A stretch of 54,408 nucleotides of DNA from contig JAGWAS010000027.1 of assembly GCA_021296235.1 (NCBI GenBank), positions 1 to 54,408 on the forward strand. Reading direction: 5' to 3'. Positions 47,101 through 54,408 of the stretch are shown piece after piece. The position numbers were made by a program, and so were the translations under genes. Below the pieces are notes generated by a model. The model had not been told where the DNA came from and did no database searches. It saw only the letters and a list, made by a program, of their open reading frames with translations. Each line of letters starts with the position of its first letter. The first letter of the stretch is position 1. This DNA is from Paracoccaceae bacterium (GTDB taxonomy: Bacteria > Pseudomonadota > Alphaproteobacteria > Rhodobacterales > Rhodobacteraceae).

Positions 47101-47187
47101 CTCGCCGACCAACCGGTGACCATCTATTTCACCGACACGCATATCGCAGATCTCCGCGTCGTGATCGACGTCGCCGACCAAGACTAA
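44098..47187 (+). CDS. Sacsin-type GHKL/HSP90-like ATPase with C-terminal zinc-ribbon/HNH-like domain
   Basis: 1029 residues from a GTG at 44098 overlapping the helicase stop. The N-terminal sacsin-like ATPase domain has the N-box ELLQNAEDTG at 41-50, EHNGRTFDEADIRAITDIGE at 66-85 and the lid motif IGRFGIGFKAVF at 95-106. A long middle region (~200-870) is unassigned. After a basic linker, residues ~930-985 read ICQACKDRLPF, ...ERHHYQNYLALCPNHAAMF, a CxxC...CPxH pattern like HNH/zinc-ribbon folds, though the usual first catalytic His is not evident (FFEAVEF). It probably acts with the helicase as one system. Confidence 0.85.
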   Translation: MSVIERVRQDRGDLARVLKKHAGIRRIVEDLYPDSAHFIYELLQNAEDTGATEAAFVLTEDRLVFEHNGRTFDEADIRAITDIGEGTKAEDDEQIGRFGIGFKAVFAYTETPRIWSPSYAFEISEMVLPSEIPSDPSLGDRTRFEFPFNSGKRPQGQAFSEVQDGLEEISDNTLLFLSNIEEIQWRIDRGREGRLLRILHTDHHIEILREIDGRPTESANFLRFTEPVDGLERQHAAVAFELEPVSGNTPSIGLTPFAKKFRIAHSGRGCVAVYFTAAKESSNLRFHLHAPFVPELSRSSIKDTPANAPLFAQLAGLAAESLSSIRDLGLLDREFLAVLPNSQDEIPAQYVPIRDAIVDAMNERALTPKHAGGHAPASRLLQAEAGLKDLLDCDDIHFLVDADGDPRDWAIAATQRNSRVDRFLRGLNIEQWGVEQFVEALDERFSNKRRFSYPTYTWKQEPDGPFLDWMRRKPAEWHRALYALFRQELGDELKLFDQICIVRLSDGEYGTGNESYFPTPETREDPIHPRVAEDTYAGGGTREEQTRARAFLEGIGVRDVGEFQQVEAILERRYADLASVPPWKTHESDLRRFIALVEEDRNATALFEDYFILHRADSLWSKPGGLYLDTPYLETGLGAYYGPLGSEASRAALSAKYLTFDMLAQLVPFARMCGVADRLEIATVSCTDNPKRAYLLSAPGAVLTQTGIDCDFTVPGLDALFKRPTSALSRLVWNTLSGRSQDKSILIATFQYNQSNDPRSAESLLVHQLRNTAWVPQREGEFVRPAEALKDLLPDGFPFDPGWAWLAAIRFGAETKGRDEQLRRNQAIAAELGFPDEAALIHGMQFAKLPLDTRQKILAEHQSPVDLPIHKPRNPDRRAAAVRDNARKAPKRRTEPRERSVSVDRDKTKREQSDPYLRQLYTNPDGATICQACKDRLPFRLADRTYFFEAVEFLQGLERHHYQNYLALCPNHAAMFMHANASKDDMKDVFLALDGNELTLTLADQPVTIYFTDTHIADLRVVIDVADQD

Positions 47188-47220
47188 CTCCATTTTCCGC
47201 CTGTTCCTGCAGGAGTGTGG

Positions 47221-47237
47221 AGGGGGCGCAACCCCCT
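47221..47237 (+). terminator. Possible terminator after the two-gene island
   Basis: Stem AGGGGG (47221-47226) pairs with CCCCCT (47232-47237) around CGCAA, 34 bases after the ATPase gene stop. There is no T run, so if it terminates it is not a classic intrinsic site. Confidence 0.35.
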
Positions 47238-47820
47238 AACGGCCGACGCATCGACTGCATCCTCTCGGCGGCCCACGTTCTTTTCCTGCCCCGACCGGCA
47301 TCCCGGTGCTTCAGCCCACGTCTCCACTCGCCACTCCTCGGCCCGCCTGAGTCGTGCCTCGCAGTGCCTCCACCGACTGCAACCCAACACCTGCCCGGTA
47401 TTCCATCTGGAGTCGGAGAGCGCCGTCCGCGCCGCACGACTGCAATGTTCGTGCGCAGGGAGCTTGCGGCGAGCGCGACACGACTTTCAGGTGCGGTCAT
47501 TGTGGTTTTTGGCGCAGATTTCAGCGCAACGGCAGGCTATGTTCTTAAGGCCTATCCGTATGCCATTGCGTTGGTGGGCTTGTTGTTGGCGGTCACAATT
47601 TCCAGTTTGGCGATAGTCGTTTGGGTTTCTTGACAATCCGGCAACCTTCCTGAAAGTTCCTGATTTGACATCATTCTTGCGGACATGCGGAAGCTGCAGT
47701 TTGTTGGCGATCAATTGGTGATCCTTGAACGAAGTTGCTTCGCTGCACTTTCGTCCAATGCATCAAAGTGCGCCTAAGCGGTACGAACCAATTCGACAAA
47801 TTGGTGAGATGCACCTCTTT
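47238..47820. other. Intergenic region right of the island
   Basis: No convincing gene is seen. A frame from an ATG at 47445 to 47633 encodes 62 residues with one hydrophobic stretch (YAIALVGLLLAVTISSLAIV) but has no ribosome-binding site. Base composition changes from GC-rich to the background level within this stretch, so the right edge of the acquired segment probably lies here. Confidence 0.4.
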
Positions 47821-48864
47821 CTAGGTTCCGAGATCTTGCCAAACATGCATTTCTGACCAGTCCGATAAAAACTGATAGGGGTATTCCGGCAATCCAGGTG
47901 CCGAAGTTCTTGTGAGGGAATCTATATCTTCTGCCGCGATTGTTAAACTAATGGAGCGGAGATTATCCTGCAGTTGCTCAACAGTTCGAGCGCCAAGCAA
48001 CAGCGTGGCAACGCCGGGGCGGGACAAAAGCCAGGCAAGCGCAACATGAGACATTGGTCTGTTGAGACTTTCTGCTATGCCACGAAGCGTGTCCAACACA
48101 CGATAAGTCCTGTTGGTATTGCGCTTACCATAAGCTTCGACACCACGATTTGGGTTTTCGCCGAGCCGGGTTTTGCCTGTGGGTTCGGTATTGCAGTTGT
48201 ACTTTCCGGTTAACCACCCGCCGCCAAGCGGCGACCAGGGCGCAACAGCAATGCCATTTTCCAGGCAGCAGGGAAGCACTTCATATTCGATGCCCCGGTC
48301 CAGAAGATTGTATTGCGGCTGCACGGCAACTGGACGTGGGACACCAAGCTTATCTGCGGTCGACACAATTTTCTGTATTTGCCACCCCGAAACATTCGAC
48401 CAAGCTATGTTGTGGATCTTGCCGATACGAATCAAATCGCCGAGTGTGGCGACTGTTTCTTCGATTTCTGTATGTGTATCCCAACCATGCATGTAATAGA
48501 CATCGATGGCGTCGATCTGGAGGCGTGCAAGACTGGCTTCCAGCGCTTTCACAATGGCACGCCGTGAACCACCGTGGCTGCCCGCGGGAGGTGAAAACCG
48601 CCCCTTGGTTGCCAAGATTATCTTTCCAAGACCACCACGTTGCTTGATCCAGCGTCCGATGATCTCTTCCGAAATTCCACCTGAATATACATCAGCAGTG
48701 TCAATAAAGGTTCCGCCATGATCGGCAAACAAGTCCAACTGTCGAAATGCTTCGGCTTCATCGGTTTCAGCACCAAAGGTCATGGTTCCAAGCGCCAACC
48801 TCGACACGATGGGGCCGTTTCGGCCAAGTTGTTCTTTAGCCATTGCTGTTGGATTTGTACTCAT
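47821..48864 (-). CDS. Aldo/keto reductase
   Basis: A 347-residue protein with AGGAG eight bases before the ATG at 48864. The catalytic tetrad is recognisable: Asp in FIDTADVYSGG, Tyr in the same segment, Lys in ILATKGRF and His in YYMHGWD. SRPGVATLLLGARTVEQLQD near the C-terminus binds NADPH. It resembles the YajO/Tas-like bacterial AKRs that reduce aldehydes and quinones. Codon use is more AT-rich than that of its neighbours, hinting at transfer. Genes of related function are not adjacent. Confidence 0.9.
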   Translation of the reverse strand: MSTNPTAMAKEQLGRNGPIVSRLALGTMTFGAETDEAEAFRQLDLFADHGGTFIDTADVYSGGISEEIIGRWIKQRGGLGKIILATKGRFSPPAGSHGGSRRAIVKALEASLARLQIDAIDVYYMHGWDTHTEIEETVATLGDLIRIGKIHNIAWSNVSGWQIQKIVSTADKLGVPRPVAVQPQYNLLDRGIEYEVLPCCLENGIAVAPWSPLGGGWLTGKYNCNTEPTGKTRLGENPNRGVEAYGKRNTNRTYRVLDTLRGIAESLNRPMSHVALAWLLSRPGVATLLLGARTVEQLQDNLRSISLTIAAEDIDSLTRTSAPGLPEYPYQFLSDWSEMHVWQDLGT

Positions 48865-49647
48865 AGCTCATTCTCCTTATCAACTTCGATTTGCTTTATC
48901 ATCTGTCGCATACCAACATTATCTGCATCTCTATTGTTCCAGAGGATTTTCACTCCGCATCACTTCAGGAATTGCATATTTGTATTGCACCAGGAGATTG
49001 GAGTTTCTCTCTGGATCAAAACACTGAAAACGCGCCAAATTGAAAGCTGGTAACTGATCAGTTATGCTGTTCATCAATTCGGCACTTGGCCGCATGCCCA
49101 AAAAAACCGGAACTTCGGTCCAAGCCGAAGTCGCAGCGGTGGGGGTGACGCTGAGAAAAATTAATCGGAAGTTCTGTAGTGTCTTTTATACATACAACAT
49201 AAGGATTTGTCTGTCAAGGAGTTTTCTCGGAAAACCTAAAGCATCCGGTCCACGCCAAGGAGTTCTTGATGAAGATTGACCGAATGTCGGAGCAACTTGA
49301 AAATGCCAGTTTGGGAAAGAATTCCAGTCCCGGATTGTACATGGCAGGCAAAAACATATGCAAGTGGATCGGCAAGAGCCACCCGGCTCATAACGTAGTT
49401 GTCCGAGCCCCTGCATATGCATGAAAGTCTTGGACCAAATATTCAACTGGGGGGTCCGCCGACGACGTGCCGACTGAACAGCTGGAAGGGGCTGTCGGCA
49501 GGATGTGCGCAACCAAACCGTCCAAGCCAAGACACTCAGACATCTGTAGTGATTGCCCTGCTTGGCAGAACGATTTGATAAGCAGGGAAAGCGACGACGG
49601 CTCAGCCGATGTCCTGCCGCACTGCGCTTCCGTTCATCAAATGCCCC
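48865..49647. other. 783-base intergenic region between the reductase and tenA
   Basis: AT-rich on the left side. It contains a hairpin ACTTCGG/CCGAAGT (49112-49131) and an inverted repeat CCCTGCTT/AAGCAGGG (49556-49563, 49580-49587), the latter downstream of tenA where a terminator could lie but with a 16-base loop and no T run. A 51-codon ORF with a good ribosome-binding site is listed separately. Nothing else is recognised. Confidence 0.4.
49269..49424 (+). CDS. Short hypothetical ORF with a good ribosome-binding site
   Basis: 51 residues starting MKIDRMSEQLENASLGKNSS. AAGGAG lies six bases before the ATG, which is better than chance would usually give. The product has no membrane segment or motif I recognise; it contains one cysteine and a WIGK segment. 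It lies in an otherwise empty region, and it could equally be non-coding. Confidence 0.25.
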   Translation: MKIDRMSEQLENASLGKNSSPGLYMAGKNICKWIGKSHPAHNVVVRAPAYA

Positions 49648-50331
49648 TCAGGGACGAAGCCCCATTTGCCAAAATGCGGCCTCAAGGCGGGTTGCATCGG
49701 TGAATCTGCTTGAAAGCGAATTCCATCGCGGCAGCGATTGGTACTGTTTTCCAAGACGGCGCTCCAGTGCGCCATCCATCATCTGTCCGAGATCGCGGCA
49801 AACCGACTGATACTCTTCGCCGGCATAAGTTTCGATCCATGGAAGATATTCGTCTGATGTCCGCACGTTCGAAAGACTCGATCCGATTTCCCCATAGCCA
49901 AGAACACACGGTGCAAGTGTCAGCAGAATGTCAAGAAAATCGCCGGAGAGCCCGGCATCAATCGCGTATCGGGTGTAGGCAAGATTTTCCAACTCCTCCT
50001 TCGTTTCGGCGAGTTCCCTTTCTGACATCCCTTCCTTCCGGCAAGTTTCGACATGGAGAGACATCTCGAATGTGATCAGGCCGTGAAGTGTGTTTGCCGC
50101 AAGCTGAATCTCGTCAATTGTCTCCGCCTTGACCGCGGCGAGGGCCCAGGCGCGCGAAAAGTGCAAGAGGAACACATAATCCTGACGGAGGTAATGCAAA
50201 TAGGCTTCCCTCGGCAACGTGCCATTTCCGAGTCGCCGCACGAATTCGTGTTCCGTGAACGCAGCCCATTCCTCCCCGCAACATTTCTTAAGGGCCTCAA
50301 ACGCCCTTCCATATTTCTGTGTTGAATTCAT
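49648..50331 (-). CDS. tenA: TenA family aminopyrimidine hydrolase (thiaminase II)
   Basis: 227 residues from the ATG at 50331 with GGGGA at five bases; the open frame to 50418 is unsupported. It has QDYVFLLHFSRAWALA near 50-65 and the active-site cysteine in LAPCVLGYGEIG (C142). TenA hydrolyses 4-amino-5-aminomethyl-2-methylpyrimidine to the hydroxymethyl form in thiamine salvage. It lies 152 bases after thiF on the same strand, at the end of the thiamine operon. The gap contains no recognisable TPP riboswitch. Confidence 0.92.
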   Translation of the reverse strand: MNSTQKYGRAFEALKKCCGEEWAAFTEHEFVRRLGNGTLPREAYLHYLRQDYVFLLHFSRAWALAAVKAETIDEIQLAANTLHGLITFEMSLHVETCRKEGMSERELAETKEELENLAYTRYAIDAGLSGDFLDILLTLAPCVLGYGEIGSSLSNVRTSDEYLPWIETYAGEEYQSVCRDLGQMMDGALERRLGKQYQSLPRWNSLSSRFTDATRLEAAFWQMGLRP

Positions 50332-50483
50332 CTGGTCCCCAAAACTGTTTCCACTTCGCTCGTTGCTGTTGTGCAGGTGCAAGTACCCGCATGCGCTCGG
50401 CACCAGCCTGATGCCCACAGCCGCATTCCGCTCTTCTCCGCGTTGCGCAGCAAACGGAGGTCATCCCGCTGCCGGCCGATGTA

Positions 50484-51479
50484 TCAGCCGACCTCTGCTT
50501 CCTGCTCCTCATTCGCTGTTGCGATCAGACGTATATCCCCGTCCCACACTGAACTGAGGCGTCTGGCTGCCTTCCATGCTCGAAGCCCGGTCCTGCAGCA
50601 CATGACCGCGCGCTGCCCCGGATCGGGGACGATGCCTTTCCCGCCGAAGGACTCAGCAGTCAGCCGAACCGCATGGAGTGCCGCAGCGCTCGGAGCTTCA
50701 TCGACCGTTCTGAGATCTGCGAGGAAATCCCTGGTAGATACCGCCGCCAGCGTCGTGAATTCGAAACGGCGTCCGGGTGGTTCCTCAGCACCATTGAATT
50801 CAAACTCCGAAAATCGGAACGCATGTCCATCGAACCGCACAAGCTTCCCAAGCGGTGATGGTTCAATTTCGAGAAGAAGGGACAGCGCCATTTGCGCCTG
50901 GCAGCACCCGAGAAGACCAACCACCGGCCCTGAAACGCCGGCGGTTGAGCAGTTCACGGAGCGTTCAGGCAGTTCAGGAAACACGGCCCTCAGTGAGGGT
51001 GCACCGCCGCAAAAGGCGCCTGCATATCCCGAAAACTCCAGAGCAGATGCAGAAATAAGTGGCAATTCTGCCTTCAGGCATGCATCCGAGAGCGTGTAAC
51101 TGACCGCAAAATTGTCGGCACAATCCAACGCGATGTCGATACCCTCAAGCATTGCATGCACGTTGCCGGGATTGAGCGGGCGATTGACAGGATCAATTCC
51201 AAGATCCACATTCAGTCCACGAAGTCGCCGGGCGGCCACTTCAACCTTTGGCTGCCCAATGTCGCTTTCAGCAAAGATCGGCTGACGGTGAAGATTGGAG
51301 AGTTCGACAAGATCAGGGTCGACGATCCGGATCATGCCGACTCCGGCACCCGCCAAGTATTGCATTGCCGGTGAACCGAGGCCTCCCGCTCCAACAATCA
51401 ACACCGAGGATCGCGACAGTTTCGCCTGACCGGTTTCACCGATTTCCCGAAGCGAAATCTGACGCGCATATCTCGTCAT
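50484..51479 (-). CDS. thiF: ThiF/HesA/MoeB-type adenylyltransferase with a rhodanese-like tail
   Basis: 331 residues from the ATG at 51479, which overlaps the thiE stop by ATGA. The ATP-binding loop VLIVGAGGLGSPAMQYLAGA and the segment SNLHRQPIFAESDIGQPKVE are typical. Cys in SVNCSTAGVSG matches the conserved catalytic position. The usual first zinc pair (CxxC before LFPE) is absent: it reads PSLRAVFPE. The last ~60 residues (VMCCRTGLRAWKAARRL) resemble the active-site loop of a rhodanese domain, shortened. It adenylates the ThiS C-terminus for sulfur transfer. Confidence 0.87.
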   Translation of the reverse strand: MTRYARQISLREIGETGQAKLSRSSVLIVGAGGLGSPAMQYLAGAGVGMIRIVDPDLVELSNLHRQPIFAESDIGQPKVEVAARRLRGLNVDLGIDPVNRPLNPGNVHAMLEGIDIALDCADNFAVSYTLSDACLKAELPLISASALEFSGYAGAFCGGAPSLRAVFPELPERSVNCSTAGVSGPVVGLLGCCQAQMALSLLLEIEPSPLGKLVRFDGHAFRFSEFEFNGAEEPPGRRFEFTTLAAVSTRDFLADLRTVDEAPSAAALHAVRLTAESFGGKGIVPDPGQRAVMCCRTGLRAWKAARRLSSVWDGDIRLIATANEEQEAEVG

Positions 51480-52075
51480 CGGGTTGCCGCAATCCATTGG
51501 TCAATGCGGTTTTCGGGAGCACTGTTCAAAGTGATATCAGTAACAGCGGAGACGATGTCGGCACCGGCCTCAAACGCCGCCGAAGCGCGCTCGACTGTCA
51601 TGCCACCGATCGCAACCAGTGGGATGGAGCCAACCAGATGCTTCCATTCTGTGATCCGGTCAAGCCCCTGCTTCTTCCATTTCATCTTTTTGAGTATCGT
51701 CTCGTGGATTGGCCCCAAAGCCACATAATCGGGATTCAACAACAGCGCTCTTTCAAGTTCGGAGCGATCGTGCGTGCTCAATCCAAGCTTGATGCCGCTG
51801 CGGCGGATTGCAGCCACATCGGCTCCATCAAGATCCTCCTGTCCCAGATGGACAAAATCGCAGTTCAGATCGATTGCGAGGTGCCAGTGGTCGTTGACGA
51901 TGAGTTGACAGCCATGCCGCTGGCAAAGTTGGTTGGCAGCGGTGATTTCGCCACGAATTTCGTCTTCTGGCCTGTCCTTGACACGGAGTTGCACCAGCCG
52001 AATGCCGTGTGGAAGAAGGCGGCGAAGCCAGTCGGCGCTGTCGAATATCGGATAGAACCGGTCAAGCCTGGTCAT
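51476..52075 (-). CDS. thiE: Thiamine-phosphate synthase ThiE
   Basis: A 199-residue TIM-barrel protein. Landmarks are [62 protein letters not shown] and [20 protein letters not shown]. It joins the pyrimidine diphosphate and thiazole phosphate to give thiamine phosphate. It overlaps thiG and thiF by four bases on each side. It is slightly divergent from standard ThiE (GPIHET for GPxFxT), but clearly of the family. Confidence 0.92.
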   Translation of the reverse strand: MTRLDRFYPIFDSADWLRRLLPHGIRLVQLRVKDRPEDEIRGEITAANQLCQRHGCQLIVNDHWHLAIDLNCDFVHLGQEDLDGADVAAIRRSGIKLGLSTHDRSELERALLLNPDYVALGPIHETILKKMKWKKQGLDRITEWKHLVGSIPLVAIGGMTVERASAAFEAGADIVSAVTDITLNSAPENRIDQWIAATR

Positions 52076-52842
52076 TCCAAAAACGCCTTTCCTACTTCGG
52101 GTGTCGAGGCTGCCGCCATGTCCCTCGGTTCCATCGGAACCGCAAGGCGGGCAAGATTGCCTGCCTCTGTCGCCTTGGCAAATGCCTTTGCCATCGCAAC
52201 GGGGTCACCGGATTTTGCCACGGCCGTGTTGAGAAGAATGCCGTCGAAGCCCAATTCCATCACTCGCGCTGCTTGGGATGGAACACCCAACCCGGCATCG
52301 ATGATCATTGTGACATCCGGAAGACGTGCCCTCAGAGTTCTCAAACCGTACTCGTTGGTCAATCCCAATCCGGTTCCGATTGGCGCTGCCCACGGCATCA
52401 GAACCTCACAGCCCACTGAAAGCAACCGTTCGGCAACCACCAGATCTTCCGTTGTGTATGGAAACACCTTGAATCCCTCTTCGCAGAGGAGCTTTGCTGC
52501 TTCGGCAAGGCCGTAAACGTCCGGTTGCAGGGTGTCAGGATTGCCGATGACCTCAAGCTTTATCCAGTCGGTACTGAAGATTTCGCGCGCCATCGCCGCG
52601 GTTGTCACTGCCTCCTTGACGGTATGGCATCCGGCGGTGTTCGGAAGAACCCTGACACCAAGGCCGGACACCAGCTTCCAGAACTCGCGGCCAGCCGAGC
52701 CGGCACCGGACTCCCTTCGGAGCGATACCGTGGCAACCCCGGCACCGGACGCGCGAAAGGCTTCTGCCATAATGGCGGGTGAAGGATACTGGGCGGTGCC
52801 CAACATCATCGGAACTTCAACTTCAATGCCATACAGCCGCAT
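52072..52842 (-). CDS. thiG: Thiazole synthase ThiG
   Basis: 256 residues from the ATG at 52842; the frame runs open to 52953 but that part is antisense to thiS. Family segments include [80 protein letters not shown] and [20 protein letters not shown]. The Schiff-base lysine is in WIKLEVIG. It forms the thiazole phosphate from deoxyxylulose phosphate, dehydroglycine (from ThiO) and ThiS thiocarboxylate. Confidence 0.94.
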   Translation of the reverse strand: MRLYGIEVEVPMMLGTAQYPSPAIMAEAFRASGAGVATVSLRRESGAGSAGREFWKLVSGLGVRVLPNTAGCHTVKEAVTTAAMAREIFSTDWIKLEVIGNPDTLQPDVYGLAEAAKLLCEEGFKVFPYTTEDLVVAERLLSVGCEVLMPWAAPIGTGLGLTNEYGLRTLRARLPDVTMIIDAGLGVPSQAARVMELGFDGILLNTAVAKSGDPVAMAKAFAKATEAGNLARLAVPMEPRDMAAASTPEVGKAFLE

Positions 52843-52846
52843 GGAT

Positions 52847-53044
52847 TCAGCCGCCCTGCATCGGGGACAATATTTCGATCCGGTCACCGTTATTGAGTTC
52901 ATATCCCGCCCGGGCCGACGAAGGCACAAATTCCTCGTTGACGGCGGTTGCAATGAAGTCGTCGGTGTAGCCGAGTTCGGTGAGCGTCTCCGACAGTCTC
53001 GTCGTTCCGATTTCCACTGATTTTCCGTTAACCGATATCCTCAT
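52847..53044 (-). CDS. thiS: Sulfur carrier protein ThiS
   Basis: 65 residues ([20 protein letters not shown] ... [12 protein letters not shown]). The C-terminal Gly-Gly is the site activated by ThiF and converted to a thiocarboxylate. Its start overlaps the thiO end by 17 bases and its stop is four bases before thiG. Confidence 0.93.
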   Translation of the reverse strand: MRISVNGKSVEIGTTRLSETLTELGYTDDFIATAVNEEFVPSSARAGYELNNGDRIEILSPMQGG

Positions 53045-54011
53045 CCATGATCTCCGGTTTCCTGCCCTCCAGCACGAGTTCCGCTGTCATCTCAGCCATG
53101 GCTGGTGCCAGCAGGAAACCATGCCTGTAGAGCCCATTTACGAAAACGGTGCGGCCGCGCCTGCGGATGCGCGGCAGATTGTCGGCGAATGCGGGTCGCG
53201 AGTCCGCCCCCATTTCAAGCAGTTCCGCCTCTCCGAATGCCGGCACCAACGCGTAGGCGGCCGACAGTAGCTCAAGAATTGATCGCACCGAAGCATTGTG
53301 TCGACTGTCGGTCTCAATCATCGTGGCGCCGATCATGAATATCCCGTTTCCGCGCGGCACGACATAGATTGGATGCCTTGGATGCAACAGGCGAACAGGT
53401 CGGGCGAATTCGACGTCGGGGCAGCGTACCACGACCATTTCACCCTTGACGCCGCGCAAATCCTGGAGGACATCCCTTGCGGCAAGCCCCCGGCAATCAA
53501 TCGACGGCAAGTCCCGGTCTGGCGGTTCCGTTTCTATCTGCACCCCCGAGGAATTCAACCTTTTGACCAGTCCGGCCAGTGCCGTTCTGGGCCGGATGTG
53601 CGCCTCATTCCTGAAGTGCAGAGCTCGCCTGAATCTGCCGCCGAGATCCGGTTCCAATTCGGCGATCGCACTGTCCTTCAAGGTTTCATGACCGTCCGCC
53701 AATCTGGCAAACCTGCTCAGTTCGCCCTTGTCGCGTTCAAGGGCAACAACAAGAGTGCCGCGCCATGAAACTCCTCCTGCATGTCTTTCCCACCACTTTG
53801 CTGCAGTTCTGCCCAATCGGGTAACCGGTTCCTCAGCACTCTCTCCCTCGCAATCCGGTGCAAGCATGCCTCCTGCCCACCAGGAACACGAATGCGGGCC
53901 CGGTGAGTCCGGAACTTGGTCAAAAATCCTGACCGACGCGCCTCGAGCGGCCAGTTCTGTGGCAACACAGAGACCGGCGACGCCTGCCCCGACAACCTGG
54001 AATTCAGACAT
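53028..54011 (-). CDS. thiO: Glycine oxidase ThiO
   Basis: 327 residues from the ATG at 54011, overlapping the thiD stop; the open frame up to 54191 is antisense to thiD. The FAD-binding motif [20 protein letters not shown] is at the N-terminus. [33 protein letters not shown] and [20 protein letters not shown] are typical of ThiO. It oxidises glycine to the imine used by ThiG, consuming oxygen. Confidence 0.93.
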   Translation of the reverse strand: MSEFQVVGAGVAGLCVATELAARGASVRIFDQVPDSPGPHSCSWWAGGMLAPDCEGESAEEPVTRLGRTAAKWWERHAGGVSWRGTLVVALERDKGELSRFARLADGHETLKDSAIAELEPDLGGRFRRALHFRNEAHIRPRTALAGLVKRLNSSGVQIETEPPDRDLPSIDCRGLAARDVLQDLRGVKGEMVVVRCPDVEFARPVRLLHPRHPIYVVPRGNGIFMIGATMIETDSRHNASVRSILELLSAAYALVPAFGEAELLEMGADSRPAFADNLPRIRRRGRTVFVNGLYRHGFLLAPAMAEMTAELVLEGRKPEIMDEDIG

Positions 54012-54408
54012 TTTGATCCCAAATGCCGACAAAGTGGTGCACCGGTCCGTGTCCCGAACCAATTTCGAGTTCGTCCGCTGCTCTGATGGCGCGCTGCAGG
54101 AATGAGTGCGCGCCGGCAACTGCTTCCTGAAGTGCCAGCCCCTTCGCAAGTCCTGCGGCGATGGCTGCCGAATAGGTGCAGCCGGTTCCATGGGTATTTC
54201 TTGTGGGGGATCTCACTGCCGAGTGGCGGCAGGCTTGCCCGTCCCTTTCCACAAGTATGTCGGTGCAAATCCTGCTGTCCGAGTGGCCGCCCTTGACCAG
54301 GACTGCAGTGCCCGCAAGCATTGCAATTTCCCTTCCTTGCCTCTCCATTTCATTTTCGCTCACGGCGATTTCCGAACCAAGCAGCGCAGCGGCCTCCGGC
54401 AGGTTTGG
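54004..54408 (-). CDS. thiD: Hydroxymethylpyrimidine (phosphate) kinase ThiD, 5' part outside window
   Basis: The C-terminal ~134 residues are present; the frame stays open to the window edge (TPNLPEAAALLGSEI-like start of the visible part), so the gene continues beyond 54408. RNTHGTGCTYSAAIAAGLAK carries the active-site Cys and the anion hole. It phosphorylates hydroxymethylpyrimidine twice for thiamine synthesis. It is the first visible gene of the thiamine operon and overlaps thiO. Confidence 0.92.
   Translation of the reverse strand, partial: PNLPEAAALLGSEIAVSENEMERQGREIAMLAGTAVLVKGGHSDSRICTDILVERDGQACRHSAVRSPTRNTHGTGCTYSAAIAAGLAKGLALQEAVAGAHSFLQRAIRAADELEIGSGHGPVHHFVGIWDQNV

Noticed and set aside
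47445..47633. 62-codon ORF with one hydrophobic segment
   Set aside because: No ribosome-binding site and no recognisable family; reported only within the intergenic description.
50332..50483. Possible TPP riboswitch before tenA
   Set aside because: The conserved CTGAGA and the second thi-box element are not present on the minus strand.

Overview
The window looks like chromosomal DNA of an alphaproteobacterium. The supporting signs are a moderately high GC content, the gene order hom-glpX-recJ followed by tRNA-Glu, a BioMNY biotin uptake set, GlcDEF, a heat-shock-type CTTGAA/CAATAT promoter before an Hsp20 gene, and a compact thiamine operon. I cannot name a genus from the sequence alone.

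Layout. 0-5 kb: a secreted esterase-like beta-propeller protein, the remnant of a tandem paralogue, and an AAA_14/DUF4143 ATPase with an extra C-terminal domain. 5-8 kb: a dienelactone-hydrolase-like enzyme and the bioM-bioN-bioY operon (minus strand). 8.7-12.7 kb: glcD-glcE-glcF with overlapping reading frames (glycolate oxidation to glyoxylate). 12.7-19 kb: Hsp20, a succinate-semialdehyde-type dehydrogenase, a P1/S58 peptidase, a Nudix hydrolase, an SDR oxidoreductase and a class I fructose-bisphosphate aldolase. 19.1-21.2 kb: an EF-hand protein, an ECF sigma factor, a small membrane protein and a periplasmic metal-sensor-like protein, an arrangement resembling the CnrH/CnrY/CnrX regulatory trio. 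21.2-24 kb: a YbdK-type ligase, then a gene graveyard beside tRNA-Glu(TTC) holding a 5' fragment of a group II intron and a broken higB-higA toxin-antitoxin pair. 24-28.5 kb: recJ, glpX, hom and a small lipoprotein. 28.7-33.7 kb: a creatininase-family enzyme, an amino-acid-type ABC transporter, a secreted HNH nuclease with an excalibur domain, and an EamA exporter. 33.9-34.8 kb: a decayed IS200/IS605 tnpB. 35-39 kb: a MATE exporter, an acyl-CoA dehydrogenase and a type-2 glycerate kinase. 39-47.2 kb: a transposase remnant, then a visibly GC-richer two-gene island. 47.8-49.6 kb: an aldo/keto reductase and a poorly explained gap. 49.6-54.4 kb: the thiamine operon (minus strand) thiD(partial)-thiO-thiS-thiG-thiE-thiF, with tenA downstream.

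The most interesting locus is 40526-47187. It holds a 1191-residue protein with an N-terminal Swt1-like HEPN domain (RNxWAH motif) joined to an SNF2/RapA-type helicase. This gene overlaps by 4 bases a 1029-residue sacsin-type GHKL/HSP90-like ATPase with a C-terminal zinc-ribbon/HNH-like domain. No modification enzyme or known partner sits beside them. Gene coupling, domain content, base composition and the adjacent transposase debris make a candidate anti-phage defence module. The helicase motif VI region appears to have lost about seven residues, so this copy may be altered or inactive.

No CRISPR array, rRNA or intact insertion sequence was seen. No TPP riboswitch was found inside the window; if there is one, it would lie upstream of thiD, beyond the right edge.
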